In this document: piece by piece, positions 17,783-27,532 of the stretch
Numbering within the stretch: the stretch's first letter is position 1
Layout: the number at the start of each line of letters is the position of its first letter
Assembly (NCBI RefSeq): GCF_000374085.1
Contig: NZ_KB893389.1
Coordinates: 2,274 to 66,273 of the forward strand
DNA: 64,000 nucleotides
Source: Spirosoma spitsbergense DSM 19989
GTDB lineage: Bacteria > Bacteroidota > Bacteroidia > Cytophagales > Spirosomataceae
Direction: 5' to 3'
Made by a program: the position numbers and the translations under genes
Notes under the pieces: generated by a model
What the model was told of the DNA's origin: nothing
Database searches by the model: none
Seen by the model: only the letters and a program-made list of their open reading frames with translations

Positions 17783-17993
17783 ACGCTATGAACCCCGAAA
17801 GATGTAAATATACGCAGAAAAAATAGACGCAAATGTGGTCTTTTAGGGAAGAAATAGCGTAAGGCTCCATCAACGGGCAGCAATTAGTAAGCACACACCA
17901 ATGCTAATGCTACTACGAATAAACAGCACCGAATTTAAGCCCGATGCTGCGTAAATCATAAGACAAAAACCGGCATAAGCGCTTGTTCTTTCC

Positions 17994-18830
17994 TTATTTC
18001 AGGATTTTCAGATACGCAATCGTCTGCGGCACCTGGGTGGCATAACTCGGGCTTTCGTCTTCGATGTAATAATGCTCGATGCCCGATTTTTTGGCTGCTT
18101 TCAGAATCGCCGGGATGTTGATCTGACCGGTGCCGAGCGCTACATCATTCACCACCGGCGTACCGCCCGAAAGGTTACCCGTTACGCCCTTGCGCAGGTC
18201 TTTGAGGTGCATGAGCTTATAGCGTTTCGGATATTTTTTGAGCAGCGCCACGGGGTCAGCACCCGGAAAAAACGTCCACAGGATATCCATCTCGAAGCTT
18301 ACATACTGCGGGTTGGTGTTTTGCACGATGTAGTCGTACAGGGTGCCGTTTTCGTAAGGTTCAAACTCGTACCCGTGGTTGTGGTAGCAGAACGTAAGAC
18401 CAAAGTCGTCTTTTAGTTTCTGGCCAATCTGATTAAAATCAGCCACGGTTTTCTTAGCCATATCGAGCGTAAAAGCTCCCTGATGTGGCACCCAGGCTAC
18501 CCGCACAAAACTGGCGCCGAGGGTTTTGGCATTTTGGCCAACCTCGGCCGTTTTATCGAGCGCGTCGCCATAGCTCACACCAAACGACGAGCATTTCATG
18601 CCGCGCTCATCAAGCAGTTTGCGGATATCGGCCGCCGTTTTACCGAACAGGTTCGAAAACTCCATGTCGGTCACACCCAGCGATTTGATCGTATCGAGAG
18701 TGGCTGCCATATTCTTTTGCAGGCTATTGCGGAACGTGTACGACACCATACCGGGTTTCTGTAAGCCCTTTTGGGCAATGGCCGGGGTGAGTGCCAGGAA
18801 GAGAAGCAGGGGGAACAGGTTTTTTTTCAT
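17994..18830 (-). CDS. Exported TIM-barrel sugar isomerase/epimerase
   Basis: 278 residues from the ATG at 18830, which gives a clear Sec signal peptide (MKKNLFPLLLFLALTPAIAQ); the longer frame adds unrelated residues. The body is the AP-endonuclease-2-like TIM barrel shared by sugar-phosphate isomerases/epimerases, with likely metal ligands in CYHNHGYEF, FEMDILW, LMHLKDL and YIEDES. It is last in the operon after the Tat-exported Gfo/Idh/MocA oxidoreductase. Such pairs are known to handle 3-keto sugars in the periplasm; that role here is inference. Confidence 0.88.
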   Translation of the reverse strand: MKKNLFPLLLFLALTPAIAQKGLQKPGMVSYTFRNSLQKNMAATLDTIKSLGVTDMEFSNLFGKTAADIRKLLDERGMKCSSFGVSYGDALDKTAEVGQNAKTLGASFVRVAWVPHQGAFTLDMAKKTVADFNQIGQKLKDDFGLTFCYHNHGYEFEPYENGTLYDYIVQNTNPQYVSFEMDILWTFFPGADPVALLKKYPKRYKLMHLKDLRKGVTGNLSGGTPVVNDVALGTGQINIPAILKAAKKSGIEHYYIEDESPSYATQVPQTIAYLKILK

Positions 18831-18969
18831 TGGTTTTTGGGGAGAGCAATAAAGCGTATTTCGTTTACCGGGTGAAGTTTTTGACTGGCAAATTCCCCCC
18901 TGATAAACGAAATATGAATACAGTATGGCTACTTGTGTAAAGCTCATACTGCTGATATCTACTACAAAC

Positions 18970-20307
18970 TTACACGCGCACCTGCCAGCCTTTATCGTAT
19001 TCGCGGCCCCAGAGTTGCATCGCTTCTTTGTCGTTTTGAATGTGGCCATTCTGCGGGTCGCAAACCAACGCCCGACCGACGCGCTGCGAAATATTGCCCA
19101 GGTGCGCAATCACGGTCGATTTGTGGCCCGTCAAAATGTCGGCGGTTAGTTTCGCATCTCCCCGGATCGAGCTCACGAAGTTTAGGAGGTGCGTAGCGTC
19201 CAGCTTTTCAGTAGGGCTAACGGGGTTGGTTGGATCAGCGATAATGTCGTCTTTCACGTCTTTCACGACTTTGCCCTTCTGGTCATGGATGGTGTAACTG
19301 TTGGCACCGGGATACACCAGGGTACCGGTTGTGCCGTAGAAGATGACGCCCCGGCCATATCCTTCGGAGTTATAGCCGTTGCACGAACGCCCCTCCCAGG
19401 TCATGGCCGTATTGTTGGCAAAGTTAGCCGTAATGGTCTGGGTGTCGGGTGTTTGCCAGTCGTCCTGAAACGCAAACCGTCCCCCACCCGATACTACTTT
19501 GGTCGGATAATCGACATCCAGCCCCCAGCGCATCACGTCGATTTCGTGGGTGCCGTTGTTGAGGGCTTCGCCGGTGCCCCAGTTCCAGAGCCAGTGCCAG
19601 TTGTAGTGAATCAGGTTGTCTTTGTAGGGCTGACGCGGAGCCGGTCCCTGCCAGAGGTCGTAGTTGAGATTAGCGGGTACCGCCACTTCTTTACCGGTGC
19701 CGATGCTGGGTCGCCAGTTGGTGTACCAGCCACGGGCAAAATAGGGTCGGCCAATGGCTCCCGCCCGCAGGTCGGCAACCAGGGCCTGAACGTTAGAAAA
19801 CGACCGGCGCTGACTACCCATCTGCACCAGACGTTTGTACTTGCTGGCGGCTTCTATGGCCATTTCGCCCTCGTGGGGGTTGTGGCTGCACGGCTTCTCA
19901 ACGTAGACGTGTTTACCCGCCTGACAGCCCATAATAGTGGCGGGCGCGTGCCAGTGATCAGGGGCAGCAATGGCCAGCGCGTCGAAGTCTTTCTTCTCCA
20001 GCAGTTTGCGAATATCTGTAAAGCCCTGGGGTTTTTTACCCGTAATTTTCTCGATATCGGCGATGGTTTTATTCAGTACGTTCTGGTCGACATCACAGAT
20101 ATAGCCAACCTCAACGTTGGGCAATTTGGCGAAGGTTCTGGCCAGAAACTCGCCCCGGCTGTGGGTACCCATCACCCCGATGACGACTTTATCATTAGGT
20201 GAGCCAGTGAAGAAACTCCCGGCCGACAGTGAGGGAGAAAGCAGGAGGCTGGTACCGGCTACGGAAGCCGTGCGCAAAAAATCACGCCGGTTAGTTTGGT
20301 CTGACAT
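18970..20307 (-). CDS. Tat-exported Gfo/Idh/MocA family oxidoreductase
   Basis: 445 residues beginning with a twin-arginine signal (NRRDFLRTASVAGTSLLLSP). An N-terminal Rossmann fold (VVIGVMGTHSRG) is followed by the family's EKP motif in VYVEKPCSHNPHEGE, and by a C-terminal alpha/beta domain (WHWLWNWGTGEALNNGTHEID). It should oxidise or reduce a sugar or sugar derivative with a bound nicotinamide cofactor in the periplasm. Encoded 99 bases after SusD and ahead of the isomerase/epimerase, it belongs to the second SusC/SusD operon and probably modifies the imported sugar. Confidence 0.92.
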   Translation of the reverse strand: MSDQTNRRDFLRTASVAGTSLLLSPSLSAGSFFTGSPNDKVVIGVMGTHSRGEFLARTFAKLPNVEVGYICDVDQNVLNKTIADIEKITGKKPQGFTDIRKLLEKKDFDALAIAAPDHWHAPATIMGCQAGKHVYVEKPCSHNPHEGEMAIEAASKYKRLVQMGSQRRSFSNVQALVADLRAGAIGRPYFARGWYTNWRPSIGTGKEVAVPANLNYDLWQGPAPRQPYKDNLIHYNWHWLWNWGTGEALNNGTHEIDVMRWGLDVDYPTKVVSGGGRFAFQDDWQTPDTQTITANFANNTAMTWEGRSCNGYNSEGYGRGVIFYGTTGTLVYPGANSYTIHDQKGKVVKDVKDDIIADPTNPVSPTEKLDATHLLNFVSSIRGDAKLTADILTGHKSTVIAHLGNISQRVGRALVCDPQNGHIQNDKEAMQLWGREYDKGWQVRV

Positions 20308-20406
20308 AAGAAGTTAGTTTAGTAATTTGGATACGGAGAACATTGGCAACCGGAAACCGCAGACAATAGAAACGGGTGCCGTTAAACGTAAAACAGTTGA
20401 TTTCGC

Positions 20407-22053
20407 TCAATATCCCGGATTCTGTTCAACTTTCGCGTTTAGGTTAGCGTCAATGAACTTTTGTGGGATTGGAAACAGCGCGTGCTGGGGCTGAATAGTA
20501 GGGCCGCTTCTCGAATTATATTTCTTTACCCGCTCCACTAATTTCCCCATCCGACTCAGCGTCAGCCGCCGAAGTTCTTCCAGCATCAGTTCGCGTGCCC
20601 GCTCATCCAGAATGTAGTCGAGAGAGACGTCTGCCAGGGTTGCCGGTTTGGCTTTCGCCCGGTTCCGTATCACGTTAATATCATCCAACGCCTTTTGCGT
20701 ATCACCTTTGAGTAAATAGGCTTCTGCCCGATATAAGTACGTTTCGGCCAACCGCATCAGGTAGTGTTCCTTGAATGTTCGGCCATAGGTGGCTCCGGCC
20801 AGGGCTTCACCCTCAATTTTACGAATGTATGGGTAGTACCAGTACAGCGTGTCAATGTCTTTGGCCGTAGCCGGGTTTACCTTCTGCCTGAAGTATTTGG
20901 ACGTTGGTTCATTGTAGAAGAAATCCCGCCGTATATTATAGGACGAGTTGCGCATATCTGACTTGTCTGCCCAGATGGTATAGTTGAAATAGTTCGTGGG
21001 CCGATACCAGCCAACTGGTCGGCCTAAACTATCAACCACGGCCATTGCCGTTTTGCCGTCCGGGTCTTTGATGGCGAAGTAACGCGGTCCCCACGCCCGA
21101 ATCATACCATTCCCACCACCCACCTTCGGAATTCCGCCCGGTGTCTGATAATCGAACTGGAGTGTCCAGATGGTTTCTTTATTGCCCGACGTAGCACGGT
21201 TCTGGTTATTGTCTTTGAATAAATCGGAGAACACATCGCCCGGCTGGGTCGCGTATTTGCCAAAACGGGTGGTCATCAACTGGTACTGCCCATCGTTAAT
21301 GACCGCCGAAGCACTGGCAATGGCTTTATCGTAGTTACCGGTACTGATATAAAGCTCGGCCAGCAGGTGATCGGCGGCAGCTTTCACAATCCGGCCATCC
21401 TGCGAGGTACTTTTGGGTAACCACTGCGAGGCAAACTCCAGATCAGCTACGGCAAAGTTGTACACCTCTTTACGAGGTTTACGCACGAAATCGAGCACGG
21501 GCTGGGTTGCTACCTTATCCACTATGGGTACGTCGCCGTATAGATTGGCCAGCACATTGTAGGCATAGGCCCGAAAAAATCGTGCTTCGGCAATAGCCGC
21601 GTTTTTCTCAACCTCATCTTTCCAGACTGCCGTGGGTCGGCTGGCGTAGTCGATAATCGTATTGGCGCGGGGAATAATGGTCTGGTACGCCCACTCCCAA
21701 TGGTAGTTGACAGCGGCTAAGGTAGGGGTAAGCCAGATTCGATAGTCTTTAAACATATTCTGGGCCGGGTCGCCGGTACCGCCCACATCGGTACCAATCT
21801 GAAAATCCCAGATGTTGGTACCATCACCCACGTTGTCGTTCAGAAAATAGGCCTCCCGTAGTCCGGCGTGCAGTGAGGTGATGTAGGTATCGAACCCCGT
21901 CTTGTTAACCAACACGGCCTGTGGCGACAGGAAATCTTTGGGCACTTCGGTAAGTACATCGTCTTTACAGGCAATGGGTAGTCCCAGTAGGGCAATCAGC
22001 CAAAACCCTCTCCGGAGAGTCTTGAAAATCGGGTTGAAAAAGGAATAATTCAT
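20407..22053 (-). CDS. SusD/RagB family nutrient-binding lipoprotein
   Basis: 548 residues with lipobox LGLPIAC, helical SusD body (ARFFRAYAYNVLANLYGDVPIVDK; YLMRLAETYLYRAEAYLLKGD) and a C-terminus with LFPIPQKFIDANL ending VEQNPGY. It pairs with the SusC at 22108 and is followed by the exported oxidoreductase and isomerase. The ligand is not evident; the lack of an adjacent glycosidase suggests a small glycoside or oligosaccharide already released elsewhere. Confidence 0.94.
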   Translation of the reverse strand: MNYSFFNPIFKTLRRGFWLIALLGLPIACKDDVLTEVPKDFLSPQAVLVNKTGFDTYITSLHAGLREAYFLNDNVGDGTNIWDFQIGTDVGGTGDPAQNMFKDYRIWLTPTLAAVNYHWEWAYQTIIPRANTIIDYASRPTAVWKDEVEKNAAIAEARFFRAYAYNVLANLYGDVPIVDKVATQPVLDFVRKPRKEVYNFAVADLEFASQWLPKSTSQDGRIVKAAADHLLAELYISTGNYDKAIASASAVINDGQYQLMTTRFGKYATQPGDVFSDLFKDNNQNRATSGNKETIWTLQFDYQTPGGIPKVGGGNGMIRAWGPRYFAIKDPDGKTAMAVVDSLGRPVGWYRPTNYFNYTIWADKSDMRNSSYNIRRDFFYNEPTSKYFRQKVNPATAKDIDTLYWYYPYIRKIEGEALAGATYGRTFKEHYLMRLAETYLYRAEAYLLKGDTQKALDDINVIRNRAKAKPATLADVSLDYILDERARELMLEELRRLTLSRMGKLVERVKKYNSRSGPTIQPQHALFPIPQKFIDANLNAKVEQNPGY

Positions 22054-22074
22054 GGAGTCAATGATTTATGAATA

Positions 22075-22100
22075 AGTAAGTGTACGATAGCACGCTTACT
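22075..22100 (-). other. Intercistronic stem-loop between susC and susD
   Basis: Arms 22075-22083 and 22092-22100 (AGTAAGTGT with ACGCTTACT) pair over 9 bases with one G-U, loop of 8 bases, no T-run. It lies in the 54-base gap between susC and susD and could be an mRNA-stabilising or processing hairpin. Confidence 0.5.
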
Positions 22101-22107
22101 CGTTGGT

Positions 22108-25100
22108 TTAGAAACTCAAATTGATACCTGCCGTAACCGTTCGGGCCAGTGGGTAACTTCGCCGGGGATCGGTCGTGTTTACCCCAACTTCAGGGTCAAA
22201 GCCAACCCAGTTTGTGAATGTGTACAGATTTTTGCCACTGACATACGCGCTCAACGTACCAAGTTTCAATGATTTCACCAGGGCCGACGGAAACTGATAG
22301 GTCAGGTTTACATCCTGAATCCGGATAAAATCCCGGCTTTGGTAATAGCCGTGGCCAACGGGATTGGTATAGGTTAAGGACGGGCGGGTATTGGACTTAT
22401 TCTCGGGTGTCCACCAGTCGGCGTCCAGGCCATTGAATGAGCGTGACGGATAATTGTAGTTGCCGTTCGTTTCCAGCAACGGCAACGCCTGCGACCAGCC
22501 CTGCATGGCGTTGATGAAGACCGTCAGCGATAGATTGCCATAACGGAGTGTGTTGCCGACCCCCCAGCGATATTTGGGCTGCTGCTGGCTGATGACACTC
22601 CGGTCTGCGGGGTCGATTTTGCCATCCCCATTGATATCTTTTATTCGATAGAAACCCGCTTTGTAACCCGCTGGCAAGGCATCATTGGCCTGATAAACGC
22701 CGTCAAGCGTGTAGTCATAGTTAACGCTGATGGGCTGACCGATAAACCAGCGATTGCCCAGGTCATCATCTTCTTTGCCGTCGCCATTAGTATCACTACC
22801 GTAAAGATGGGTAATGCGGTTACGATTCCTAGAGAAAACCACGTTGCTGTTCCACTCAAACTTACCCTGACGGAAGTTGGTCGAATTCAGCGATAACTCA
22901 AAGCCTTTATTGTTGGTAGCGCCCAGGTTAGTGGTTACCCCGGCAAAACCCGTCGGGCTGGGCAGTTGCCGGTACAGCAACAGGTCTTTGGTATTGAGAT
23001 TATAATACTCGACAGTACCGCCAAGGCGCCCTTTGAACAGGTCGAAATCCATGGCAATATTCGTAGAGGTCGTTGTTTCCCAGGTCAGGTTGGAATTTTC
23101 CATCGAGGCCGTATAAACCCCGGTACTGGTAGGACCTCCGTCACCAAATACGTATTGAACCGTACTGCCCCGGCTCAGTGACTGGTAAGGGTTGATGGCC
23201 TGATTACCTACCGAACCATACGAAAGCCGGAGTTTAAGCAGGTTGACGAATGAGAGCGATTTGATAAATGGCTCATCCGAGGCTACCCAGGCCAGAGCCG
23301 CCGACGGGAACGTACCAAATTTCTGGTTAGTACCAAAAACGGAGGTGCCATCCCGACGGGCAGTCAGGGTCAGTAGGTAGCGATCCATAAACCGGTAATT
23401 CACCCGTAGCATGGACGAAATACCTTCCTGCGCCTGCGCGTTGGAAACAGTTTGTTGCACCTGCGCCAGATTAAGGCTATTCCAGCTTAGCACATCGGTG
23501 AAAAACGTGGCACCACTGGCCATTGTGGATTCCCAACCCCGGTGATTACGCCCATACAGAGCCGTTACGTCGATACTGTGGTTGTTATTTATCTGTTTAG
23601 AATAGGTCAGGATGTTTTCCAGCACCCAGTCCAAATCTTCCCGGTTATACTTACTGGCCGTCCCTCTGTTATTGAGGCCATTGCGCTGGTAAATGGGAGA
23701 CGAGTTATAATTATGCTCCCAGCGATAGTTAGGCGAGTAATTGACCCGGTAGTTTAGTCCTTTCAAAAACGGGGCATCGACGATAGCATAGAAATTCGCA
23801 AACAGGTTATGGTTAATTTCTTCGTTCTTATTCAATTGGGCATAAAACAGCGGATTGAAGGACAACTGATCGTCGGACGGGTAAGGCACCAAGTCCGTTT
23901 TAGCGGCATCGTAGTACAACTTTCCATATGGACTCAGATAATAGCCACCGAACAGATCGGCCTCCTGGCCCGACAGATTCCGTTTGGCGTACAGCGAGCT
24001 GACCCCAATCCTCAACCACGGACTGATGGTATTTTCCAGGTTGAGCCGCAAGGAAGTCCGGGTGGCATTATCATTGTAAATCAAGCCTTTCTCATAAACC
24101 TGTGCCCCTGAAAACAGGTAACTCGTCCGCTCGGTACGGCCCGAAATACTCAGGTTATACGATTGAACTGACCCTTGCTGCGAGATCACATCCAGCGGAT
24201 CGACACTCTGACCATTCTTGTAATTATCTACCTCCGAGTTTTGTAGGTAACTGGCTACCTGAGTCGGATCGGACGTTTGCCCGTTCTGCTTCCGAAAATC
24301 CAGCAGACGCTGCACGTAGCGATCAGGACTCAGTAGTTTTAGCCGGTAACTCATGTCCGATAAACCTGCGTAAGTACTTAGCCGAATGGTGGGCTTATCG
24401 GTAGTGCCACGTCGGGAGTTGACCAGAATAACGCCATTGGCGGCCCGTGAGCCGTAAATAGCGGCCGCACTGGCATCTTTCAGGATCTCCATCGACTCGA
24501 TATCATTGGGGTTTATGTCGGCCAGGCTCCCATTGAAGAAAATTCCGTCGAGAATAATCAGGGGATCGTTGGAGGCCGTAATGGAACGTTGTCCACGCAC
24601 CAGAATCGTTCCACCCTGGCCTGGTCGGCCATTATCGACAAACTGCACCCCCGCTACGCGTCCCCGCAACGCCTGCGAAATATTCGTGTTGGGCAGGTTC
24701 TCGGTTTGTTTCAGGTCCACCTTGGCGACCGACCCCGTTACATTACGCCGGGACTGCGTACCGTAACCTACCACCACCACCTCATTCAATGTTTTATCAT
24801 CGGCCTTCAACGTGACATTGATAGTAGAGCGGCTTCCTACTGTTTCTTCCTGCGAGGCATATCCCACGAAAGAAAACACCAGAATAGTCATTTGCGATGC
24901 ACCATTGCGATCGGGAATACTGATACGGTAGTTGCCGCTGCCGTCGGTATTGGTGCCTTTGGTGGTCCCTTTCACCACGATACTTACCCCCGGCAGCACC
25001 TGGCCAGCATCGTCAGTGACGGTTCCGGTAATGATTTCGTCGGCCGGGGCGAGAGTACCCGCCAGATTGGCTAACCCAGGCAGCTTTGTTTCGGGCAATA

Positions 25101-25467
25101 AACCGGTTTCGTCAAGCATACTCAGGACAATCTGCTGATCTGAGATGCTGTATGTAATAGACAGCGGTTTCAGGAGTCGGTCCAGTACAGTACCCAACTT
25201 TTCATCGTGCGCTTCCACACTAATTTTTCGGTCGGCGCGAATGCGCTGGGCACTATAGATAAACTGAGCCGACGTGCTTTTTTCAAGCAGGCGCAACACA
25301 CTTTTTAACGATTGATTTCGGCACTGGATGTTGACCCGTGTATTCAACTGATCCTGTGCGTTGGAATTACCCGCGTGAGCAATTCCAGCGAATACCATCG
25401 CAAAGCAAAATTGACGGACTGTTAATGACATAACATTCCAAATTTGGACGGTCAAAGGGTTTGGCAT
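22108..25467 (-). CDS. SusC/RagA family TonB-dependent transporter with STN signalling domain
   Basis: 1119 residues from 25467; an in-frame ATG at 25431 (MSLTVRQFCFAMVF) is an alternative, since the signal peptide (ending NSNAQ) starts about there. Order: STN domain (about 40-115, VNIQCRNQSLKSVLRLLEKS), carboxypeptidase-like beta-sandwich (ITGTVTDDAGQVLPGVSIVV), plug (ALRGRVAGVQFVDNGRPGQGG; LKDASAAAIYGSRAANGV), barrel ending TVTAGINLSF. The STN domain matches the FecR/sigma pair upstream, indicating transenvelope regulation as in the first locus. It pairs with the SusD at 20407-22053. Confidence 0.94.
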   Translation of the reverse strand: MPNPLTVQIWNVMSLTVRQFCFAMVFAGIAHAGNSNAQDQLNTRVNIQCRNQSLKSVLRLLEKSTSAQFIYSAQRIRADRKISVEAHDEKLGTVLDRLLKPLSITYSISDQQIVLSMLDETGLLPETKLPGLANLAGTLAPADEIITGTVTDDAGQVLPGVSIVVKGTTKGTNTDGSGNYRISIPDRNGASQMTILVFSFVGYASQEETVGSRSTINVTLKADDKTLNEVVVVGYGTQSRRNVTGSVAKVDLKQTENLPNTNISQALRGRVAGVQFVDNGRPGQGGTILVRGQRSITASNDPLIILDGIFFNGSLADINPNDIESMEILKDASAAAIYGSRAANGVILVNSRRGTTDKPTIRLSTYAGLSDMSYRLKLLSPDRYVQRLLDFRKQNGQTSDPTQVASYLQNSEVDNYKNGQSVDPLDVISQQGSVQSYNLSISGRTERTSYLFSGAQVYEKGLIYNDNATRTSLRLNLENTISPWLRIGVSSLYAKRNLSGQEADLFGGYYLSPYGKLYYDAAKTDLVPYPSDDQLSFNPLFYAQLNKNEEINHNLFANFYAIVDAPFLKGLNYRVNYSPNYRWEHNYNSSPIYQRNGLNNRGTASKYNREDLDWVLENILTYSKQINNNHSIDVTALYGRNHRGWESTMASGATFFTDVLSWNSLNLAQVQQTVSNAQAQEGISSMLRVNYRFMDRYLLTLTARRDGTSVFGTNQKFGTFPSAALAWVASDEPFIKSLSFVNLLKLRLSYGSVGNQAINPYQSLSRGSTVQYVFGDGGPTSTGVYTASMENSNLTWETTTSTNIAMDFDLFKGRLGGTVEYYNLNTKDLLLYRQLPSPTGFAGVTTNLGATNNKGFELSLNSTNFRQGKFEWNSNVVFSRNRNRITHLYGSDTNGDGKEDDDLGNRWFIGQPISVNYDYTLDGVYQANDALPAGYKAGFYRIKDINGDGKIDPADRSVISQQQPKYRWGVGNTLRYGNLSLTVFINAMQGWSQALPLLETNGNYNYPSRSFNGLDADWWTPENKSNTRPSLTYTNPVGHGYYQSRDFIRIQDVNLTYQFPSALVKSLKLGTLSAYVSGKNLYTFTNWVGFDPEVGVNTTDPRRSYPLARTVTAGINLSF

Positions 25468-25549
25468 AGTTTTGTTTGTTTTTGTTTAGGAATAGACAAG
25501 AGCACCCTGGCGACAACTGCTGGTTTTGGCCAGTCGCGGAGGCAGTTCG

Positions 25550-25580
25550 GAGCCGATAGTGCTGGAACCACTATCGGCTC
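25550..25580. other. Strong stem-loop between fecR and susC
   Basis: Arms 25550-25561 (GAGCCGATAGTG) and 25569-25580 pair perfectly over 12 bases with a 7-base loop. A T-run follows on the plus strand (TTTT from 25581), but none follows on the minus strand, where the neighbouring genes lie. It occupies the same place as the terminator at 15958-15987 in the first locus, so it may slow or process the fecR transcript, or stop antisense transcription. Confidence 0.65.
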
Positions 25581-25635
25581 TTTTACTTGATCAAGATGTT
25601 TACTGCATAGATTATCAGGGCTTTAGTGCGTGTGC

Positions 25636-26715
25636 TTATTGATTACAACTTTCTGCGTGAATGACAATCGTTGTTCCTACCGTTTCGTGCGTACCACCAA
25701 TCGCCTGGCAAACAAGGTTGAGTTTTTTGTACATCGACTCATTCGTCAGCCGTGCCGTAAGTGTACAATGCTTCAGCTTCTCCCGATCAAAATCAATCTG
25801 AATACCGTAGGCTGTTTGTAGCTTATCAAACACATCGGCAATGGGGGTTTCTTCAAAGACGAAGTCGGTTTCCTGGCTTTTCTGATTGACTAAAACCGGA
25901 GCTTCCACGAGGGTTTTGCGAAAGACATTATCCTGCGCTGAGAACGTCACCTGCTGGTTAGGAATAAGTAGAACTGCCGTCTGGTCTGAGCTGGGTACGC
26001 CAGTGGCTTTTGATACGGCCACTTTACCCGTTTTTACAACTACGTTCACTTCGCCATTACGCCCTGAAGTACGCACGTCAAAGCTGGTTCCCAGTACTTT
26101 TACATTAACGTCACCGGCATGAACGATAAAAGGCCGAAGGGGTTGGCGGACGACCTCGAAAAAGGCATCGCCCGTTAGTTTTACGTCCCGTACCTGTCGG
26201 CCAAACTGCGCGGGAAATAATACCCGGCTGTTTGGTGCCAGCACTACGCGGCTCCCATCGGGCAGTTTAACGGATAGCGGGCGTTCTGTACGATTTTCCC
26301 TCGACAGCGAGTCATTGGTTTTTTCGGGGAGAGCTGCCAGATCAGAAGTCGATCTGTTTACGGACAATCCGTACCAGCCAATGCCCAGTACAACCAGAAT
26401 GGCGGCTGCTATTCGCCAGGCAGATACCAACCAATGGCGACTGGCAGAATTAGAAAAGGGCAAATGGTCTTCGGAAAGCTGCGCCTGCACCCTGGCTACC
26501 GCAAGCCGAACGGCCTGATCGGCTGGGAGTTGTTCGTTTACAGCCAGGTTCGCAACCCAGTAGCGGGCCTCCTGCAAAACTACAGCCCGGGTCGGGTGCA
26601 TCAACTGCCATTGCTGCCAGAACGAATCTGATTCGCGGGTTGGGTGTTTTACCCAGGCGACAAACTCATTGTCAAGCAAAAAGTCAGCAATCTCGTAGGT
26701 TTCGTAGGACTTCAT
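25636..26715 (-). CDS. FecR-type anti-sigma factor with DUF4974
   Basis: 359 residues: cytoplasmic N-terminal sigma-binding segment, one membrane helix (WRIAAAILVVLGIGWYGL), FecR domain (KLPDGSRVVLAPNSRVLFP; VKLTGDAFFEV; VLGTSFDVRTSG) and C-terminal DUF4974 (TPIADVFDKLQTAYGIQIDF). It is 143 bases after the sigma gene and 168 bases before the STN-bearing SusC. Known role of the family: membrane anti-sigma that releases its sigma after a signal from the outer-membrane transporter. Confidence 0.92.
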   Translation of the reverse strand: MKSYETYEIADFLLDNEFVAWVKHPTRESDSFWQQWQLMHPTRAVVLQEARYWVANLAVNEQLPADQAVRLAVARVQAQLSEDHLPFSNSASRHWLVSAWRIAAAILVVLGIGWYGLSVNRSTSDLAALPEKTNDSLSRENRTERPLSVKLPDGSRVVLAPNSRVLFPAQFGRQVRDVKLTGDAFFEVVRQPLRPFIVHAGDVNVKVLGTSFDVRTSGRNGEVNVVVKTGKVAVSKATGVPSSDQTAVLLIPNQQVTFSAQDNVFRKTLVEAPVLVNQKSQETDFVFEETPIADVFDKLQTAYGIQIDFDREKLKHCTLTARLTNESMYKKLNLVCQAIGGTHETVGTTIVIHAESCNQ

Positions 26716-26858
26716 AAAAAAAGGGTCTCAAGTGGGGAGACACACCTTTTCTGAATAACTACTGAACTTTACGGCGATTTTTTTTAACTTTTTCACGCAG
26801 TGAAATAGCCGCTGTAGCGCGGCCAGCAACTCAGTAAGGAATTTTCACGTCAAGGAAG

Positions 26859-27458
26859 TTAGGCGTTAGCCTCTAGAAGTGCCACCAGCGCAGGCAAAAG
26901 GGTACCCTGCCAGTTTTTGCGAAGCCGCAACAGGGATTCCCGGAGTAGGTTATAGACCGATTGGCGGTTGAGTTGCATCAGCTCCGCAATCTCATCGAAA
27001 TCCAGGTCCTGGTAGAACCGCAGGTAAATGAGTTGTTTTTGCCGGGGCGATAATGTCTCAACTAACGCGGCTAACTGCCTGGCCTTTTCTGCCTGCTCCT
27101 GACGGCTGATAAGGTCCGCTTCGATGCTGAACTCTACACTAAAACTGGTATCTGGATTAATAATTTCTGCGTTGTATAACAGGCGATTACGGTGTATAGC
27201 CCGGTGGATTTTACGCTGTAATGCCCGTAGCATATAGAACCGGGGCGACTCGGCGCTGCCAATCGCAACCCGACGGTGCCATAACTCCAGAAAGACTTCC
27301 TGGATGCAGTCTTTCACTAATTCCTTATCGAAGACAAGTTTTGTACCGTAGCTATAGAGCGGCCGATAATGCCGTTCCATCAGGATCGTATACGCCTGCC
27401 TATCACCTTGCCTGAAGGCTTCCCAAAGTTCGATATCGGTAGCGGTTAACAAATGCAC
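26859..27458 (-). CDS. ECF RNA polymerase sigma factor
   Basis: 199 residues starting at a GTG (MHLLTATDIELWEAF), with sigma region 2 (YGTKLVFDKELVKDCIQEVFLE) and region 4 (LSPRQKQLIYLRFYQDLDFDEIAELM). It pairs with the FecR downstream and probably drives the SusC/SusD operon at 17994-25467. It is clearly different in sequence from the two near-identical sigma genes at 17156 and 35346, so its promoter target should differ too. A perfect palindrome lies 75 bases upstream (27533-27550). Confidence 0.94.
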   Translation of the reverse strand: MHLLTATDIELWEAFRQGDRQAYTILMERHYRPLYSYGTKLVFDKELVKDCIQEVFLELWHRRVAIGSAESPRFYMLRALQRKIHRAIHRNRLLYNAEIINPDTSFSVEFSIEADLISRQEQAEKARQLAALVETLSPRQKQLIYLRFYQDLDFDEIAELMQLNRQSVYNLLRESLLRLRKNWQGTLLPALVALLEANA

Positions 27459-27532
27459 GGGTTACACATGAAGTGACTGAAAAGATCAACGAGACGAGTC
27501 AACAGAAAGATAAATCAGACGTGTACTTACTA

